A DNA stretch of 20,545 bases from NCBI GenBank assembly GCA_049999725.1, contig JBNGIS010006391.1, positions 1 to 20,545 on the forward strand. Reading direction: 5' to 3'. This stretch comes from Haplomitrium mnioides (taxonomy: Eukaryota; Marchantiophyta; Haplomitriopsida; Calobryales). The notes beneath the pieces were generated by a model. The model made no database searches. It worked only from the letters and a program-made list of their open reading frames with translations, and was not told the origin of the DNA. Shown in pieces: positions 17,644 to 20,545 of the stretch. Numbering within the stretch: the first letter of the stretch is position 1; each line of letters begins with the position of its first letter. A program made the position numbers and the translations under genes.

Positions 17644-19941
17644 CTAGTCTGGACCACCAGAGGAATGATGTTGGTCGAGTGGACCCTGAGGAGACGGGAG
17701 AGGATCCACTAGAGTGTGTGCTGGAATCTTGCAAGGGAGATTAGCACAAGCACTGAGTGTGGCCGGTTCATTTGAAAAGTTAAGCTTAGGTGCTCGTGCT
17801 GGTGGGGCAGCCAAAGGAGGGGCTGCCACTACACAGGGTTCAGCCAGCCGAAGAGGGGAAGCAGGTGTGGCCAATTGAGCCCCAAATCATAAGGTAATGT
17901 GCACTGGGACGACCTGAACTTGCTGGACATTTTGTGGGGGTCCAGCGTTGGATGTGGCAGAGAGAGGGAGAGCTGGAGTTGCTTGCAGGGCAGCCAATAG
18001 CTGAGGCTGAGGGGCAGGTGCCAACGCCAATTGTTGAGCTGGCTGAACTGCAGAAGCCTGATTGGGTTGCGCTTGGTAGTAAGTAATATGTGGTGGAGGA
18101 GGTGCATACCCTGTTCCCAAATTTTGAGTTTGTTGCGGGACTGATTGATATTGCTGTGTGGCTTGGTATTGTTGCTGTGGATATTGGGGAGCCTGCTGGT
18201 AACCTGTTTGGTTGTACCCCGCTTGAGGCTGTTGGTAGGCAGACTGGTTGTGTGGATATTGCTGGTAATTTTGCTATTGCCTATACTGAGGGTGTTGTGG
18301 AGCGTAATACACATTAGAGTGTTGGCCCTGATGTCCAAACCGATTGTTGTAAGGTCGCTGGTTTGGGTAGCCTTGATTAGGCTGCTGGTACATGGGTTGC
18401 AACCTGTTATGATAATATTGACTTGTAAGTGGGTGGGGGCATTCTTTGGACAGATGTTCAAGACTCTGGCAGTTATAACAGGTCAGTCCCATAGGAGGCC
18501 TATATAGAGCATAGGAAGGATTGCCTCCGTATTGCGTGGCTGCCTGTGGATACCTCTGTTGCTGATAAGGAGCTAGTTGGACAGCCGGAAGAGCTTGGTA
18601 GATAGGAGGAGAGACTTGACTGGCTGTTGGTGCCGCTTAAGGCAAAGTTGTAGACGCCAACGCTAGCGTAGGAGGAGGAACAGCGGCCATGTTGACATTA
18701 GCACTGGATTTAGCTTCCACTACTCGAAGTCTTCTCCAAATAGGGCAAACAGCAGTTTCATGGTCTGATGATAGGCACAAGTCACACCAAGTGGTCGGAG
18801 GACAAGCCTCTAAGGAAGAATGTTGCTGATTGCATCTGGTGCACCACACATTGGCAGGTTGGGACTGTGTATTGGGTCCAGGACCTGATTGGACCATTTG
18901 TATTTTCATGTTTGCCATTTGGTCAGCCAGCAGATTGGATATATCATTTCTGACCTCAGCTCTAAACTCAGCAAGTTCATCTCTACGTGTGTTGGAAGCA
19001 ATAGACGATTCTGATCTGGTAGGAACTGCTGGATTCTGATGTGAGTGAGTTTGTGTAGCAGTCATGGGTGCATGTGAAGCCGTATGACTCAAGGTGCTCA
19101 TGCTGGGCGCCTCGTTAGGGGAAGAGGAAGCGGTCGATGCGAAACGTTCTCTCCTCAAAAGCATTTTTTCATAAGTTGTAGCCACTTGGATGGCTCTGTC
19201 TAAGGTATGTGTGTCTTGGAGCAACGCATGCTCTTGAATGGAGCTCGGTAGACCTTTGATAAAGAACCCTGTTTGATCTTCGGCTGGTGGGGGAGTTCTT
19301 CTCTTACTAACTACTACTTTAAATCTGTTGTTGTAGTCCTGAATGGACTCTTCAGCATACATCCGAATGCAAAAGAGGTCATCCCATGCACGATCGAAGT
19401 GGTATGCTGGACGAAAACGGTCCGGAAATGCTGTACGAAGATCAGGCCAGGAAACTATAGCAGCAGCCTCTCTAAAATACCAGTTGATGGCATCGCCATC
19501 CAAGGTGGTCGGGAACTGATGTCTGAGAACATCATCGGGATCTCCTGTGGCAGTGGCTAAGGCCAGAAAACGGTTCAAATGTGTGTCAGCATCTACATGA
19601 TCAACCGCCATTTGGCCAGTAAACTTCTGGGATGTATACCTTGATGGTAATGGCTGCTGGAAAGCCATGACTGGGACTGGATTGGGAACAGGAGAAGGAG
19701 AACGGGATGGTCGAGTTGATTTCCTAGGATGTAATGGACGCAGACACCTACGGACGTACCTTTCAGATCGAGAAGGGGTAGGAAGTAGAGGAGGATGCTT
19801 CATACACCAAATGAAGCACCGGGTTCCCCAAGGATTCAAGACTAGACTCCAAGATTCCAGAAGAGGGATGTGCCACGAAAATAAAAGAAACCTGCAGCCT
19901 ACGGCCTCTGGCCCAACATGCAATGCAAACTGAATTGACAA
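17644..19941 (-). pseudogene. Gag of element 2 with zinc knuckles and Gln/Tyr-rich domain
   Basis: One frame spans the gene with stops at 18637-18639 (TAA), 18274-18276 (TAG), 17887-17889 (TGA) and 17644-17646 (TAG). The likely start is ATG at 19666-19668 (MAFQQPLPS); upstream codons read as leader. The capsid-like retrotransposon Gag domain follows (INWYFREAAAIVSWPDLRTA, IRMYAEESIQDYNNRF, FIKGLPSSIQ, about 19150-19520). Two zinc-knuckle motifs lie at 18745-18843: CTRCNQQHSSLEAC (CX2CX3HX5C) and CDLCLSSDHETAVC (CX2CX4HX4C). After the first stop comes a third, CYNCQSLEHLSKEC (18439-18480). A Gln/Tyr/Asn/Pro-rich tract follows (about 18070-18425), then an Ala/Pro-rich one (17790-18060). Gag packages the RNA; the stops imply it is now non-functional. 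Confidence 0.88.
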
Positions 19942-20334
19942 AAAGAAAGGTGTGGCACACCTCAGATCGAGAATGGAAGAGAACTAGGCTGGATCAAAGA
20001 GAAACTTGATGGTTCATAGGATATAAAGAACCCGACTCCACAAGAACTAATGAAAGTGCACTACAAAGAAAAACTACTAACTACTGTAGAGATCGAAGGC
20101 TTGTAATTGGCTCTATGTCCTCAAAACTAAGAGTATCCAACGGAATCCAGGTAGCTAACCACCAGAGAGTATCTATGATCTCCACCCACAGGCGATACAA
20201 GAAATGGTCCAAGGTCATGTCACATGCTTCAGCCATTTCAGCAAAAGACATGCTCAATGCATGGGTCTCACTGTGACCTATTCTAGAGCCAACCAGAAAA
20301 AAAAAGGTTCAAGAAGGACAAGGCGGAGAAAACA
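19942..20334 (-). other. 5' leader of element 2
   Basis: This is the stretch between the primer-binding site and the gag frame. No conserved coding motif is visible, and open frames on either strand are short. It would be the untranslated leader of the genomic RNA, where packaging signals usually lie; the leader probably extends to the ATG at 19668. Confidence 0.6.
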
Positions 20335-20346
20335 GCAACGGCGCCA
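20335..20346 (-). other. Primer-binding site, tRNA-Asp type
   Basis: On the minus strand the 12 bases TGGCGCCGTTGC are complementary to the 3' end of plant tRNA-Asp (GCAACGGCGCCA). The next base departs from the tRNA complement. It lies one base inside the LTR end (20348), exactly where minus-strand DNA synthesis is primed. The tRNA match is from general knowledge of plant tRNA-Asp. Confidence 0.87.
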
Positions 20347-20347
20347 C

Positions 20348-20545
20348 TGTAAGGTCTTTGGCCTCAGGGCATAGGGGGAGGAGCCCTGATATTTGGTGTT
20401 GATCGGTTGTAGTATATTGCCTAACTTCTGATCTTACGTACTGGATGAATCAGGCAAGGAACCCCGCTGATCGGGCTATCTAGAGATACACTTGGTCATG
20501 GCGGTAGTGAGGTCCACCAGGACACAAGGGGCCGTGAGGGTGCTT
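20348..20545 (-). repeat. 5' LTR of element 2 (first 198 bp in window)
   Basis: It matches 10239-10447 with 7 substitutions and an 11-bp indel. The + strand start TG corresponds to the CA end of the LTR in element orientation. The rest, about 3.4 kb by comparison with the other copy, lies right of the window. Confidence 0.93.

Larger units (their letters stand above)
10239..20545 (-). mobile_element. Element 2: degenerate Ty3/gypsy LTR retrotransposon nested in element 1
   Basis: The sequence TGTTAGGTCTTTGGCCTC starting at 10239 recurs as TGTAAGGTCTTTGGCCTC at 20348. It marks the same end of two LTRs. Between them the minus strand encodes gag, protease, RT, RNase H and integrase in gypsy order, with a primer-binding site at 20335-20346 and a G6 tract at 13853-13858. 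It interrupts the 5' LTR of element 1. No chromodomain follows integrase; the tRNA-Asp-type primer site is shared with many plant Tat/Athila-group elements. The RT is clearly different from that of element 1, so these are two families. The visible LTR overlap (209 and 198 bp) has 7 substitutions and one 11-bp indel. Confidence 0.93.

Overview
This is a stretch of plant repeat DNA (roughly balanced base composition) made of two degenerate Ty3/gypsy LTR retrotransposons, one nested in the other. Both lie in the minus orientation, so their coding order reads from right to left. I see no host gene, tRNA, rRNA or CRISPR array. The plant assignment is an inference. It rests on the two gypsy lineages, on a primer-binding site matching plant tRNA-Asp, and on nonsense mutations concentrated at CG and CHG positions as expected from plant DNA methylation. 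The species cannot be told from the sequence.

Element 1 (older, outer). Its 3' LTR fills positions 1 to about 2974 and continues left of the window. Its internal part (about 2975-8387) holds, from right to left, a gag remnant, a protease, an acidic spacer, reverse transcriptase/RNase H and integrase. Its 5' LTR starts at or before 8388 and is cut at 10238 by the insertion of element 2. Both LTR copies carry a tandem array built on a 39-bp unit. The array has a simple block (about 602-875 and 8980-9250) and a higher-order block whose periods are 275, 312 and 312 bp in one copy and 260, 273 and 273 bp in the other; 273 is 7 x 39 and 312 is 8 x 39. The repeat brings a GCCACGT motif (ACGTGGC on the element's coding strand) 12 times into the left copy and 13 times into the truncated right copy. 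By hand alignment of about 360 bases the two LTRs differ at roughly 13% of positions.

Element 2 (younger, inner). It begins at 10239 inside the 5' LTR of element 1 and runs off the right edge. Its 3' LTR is unusually long (10239-13852, 3.6 kb). The internal region (13853-20347) encodes integrase, RNase H/reverse transcriptase, protease and gag, reading right to left from a tRNA-Asp-type primer-binding site at 20335-20346. Its 5' LTR starts at 20348, and only 198 bp are in the window. The overlapping LTR segments differ by 7 substitutions and one 11-bp indel, which fits an insertion later than element 1. Its Gag is unusual: three zinc-knuckle-type motifs and a long Gln/Tyr-rich low-complexity tract.

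Both elements look dead. Element 1 has lost one catalytic Asp of reverse transcriptase, the catalytic Glu of integrase and several zinc ligands. Element 2 keeps the reverse transcriptase catalytic motif but has more than a dozen in-frame stops, an altered protease active site and a frameshift before integrase. Almost every break fits a C-to-T or G-to-A change.
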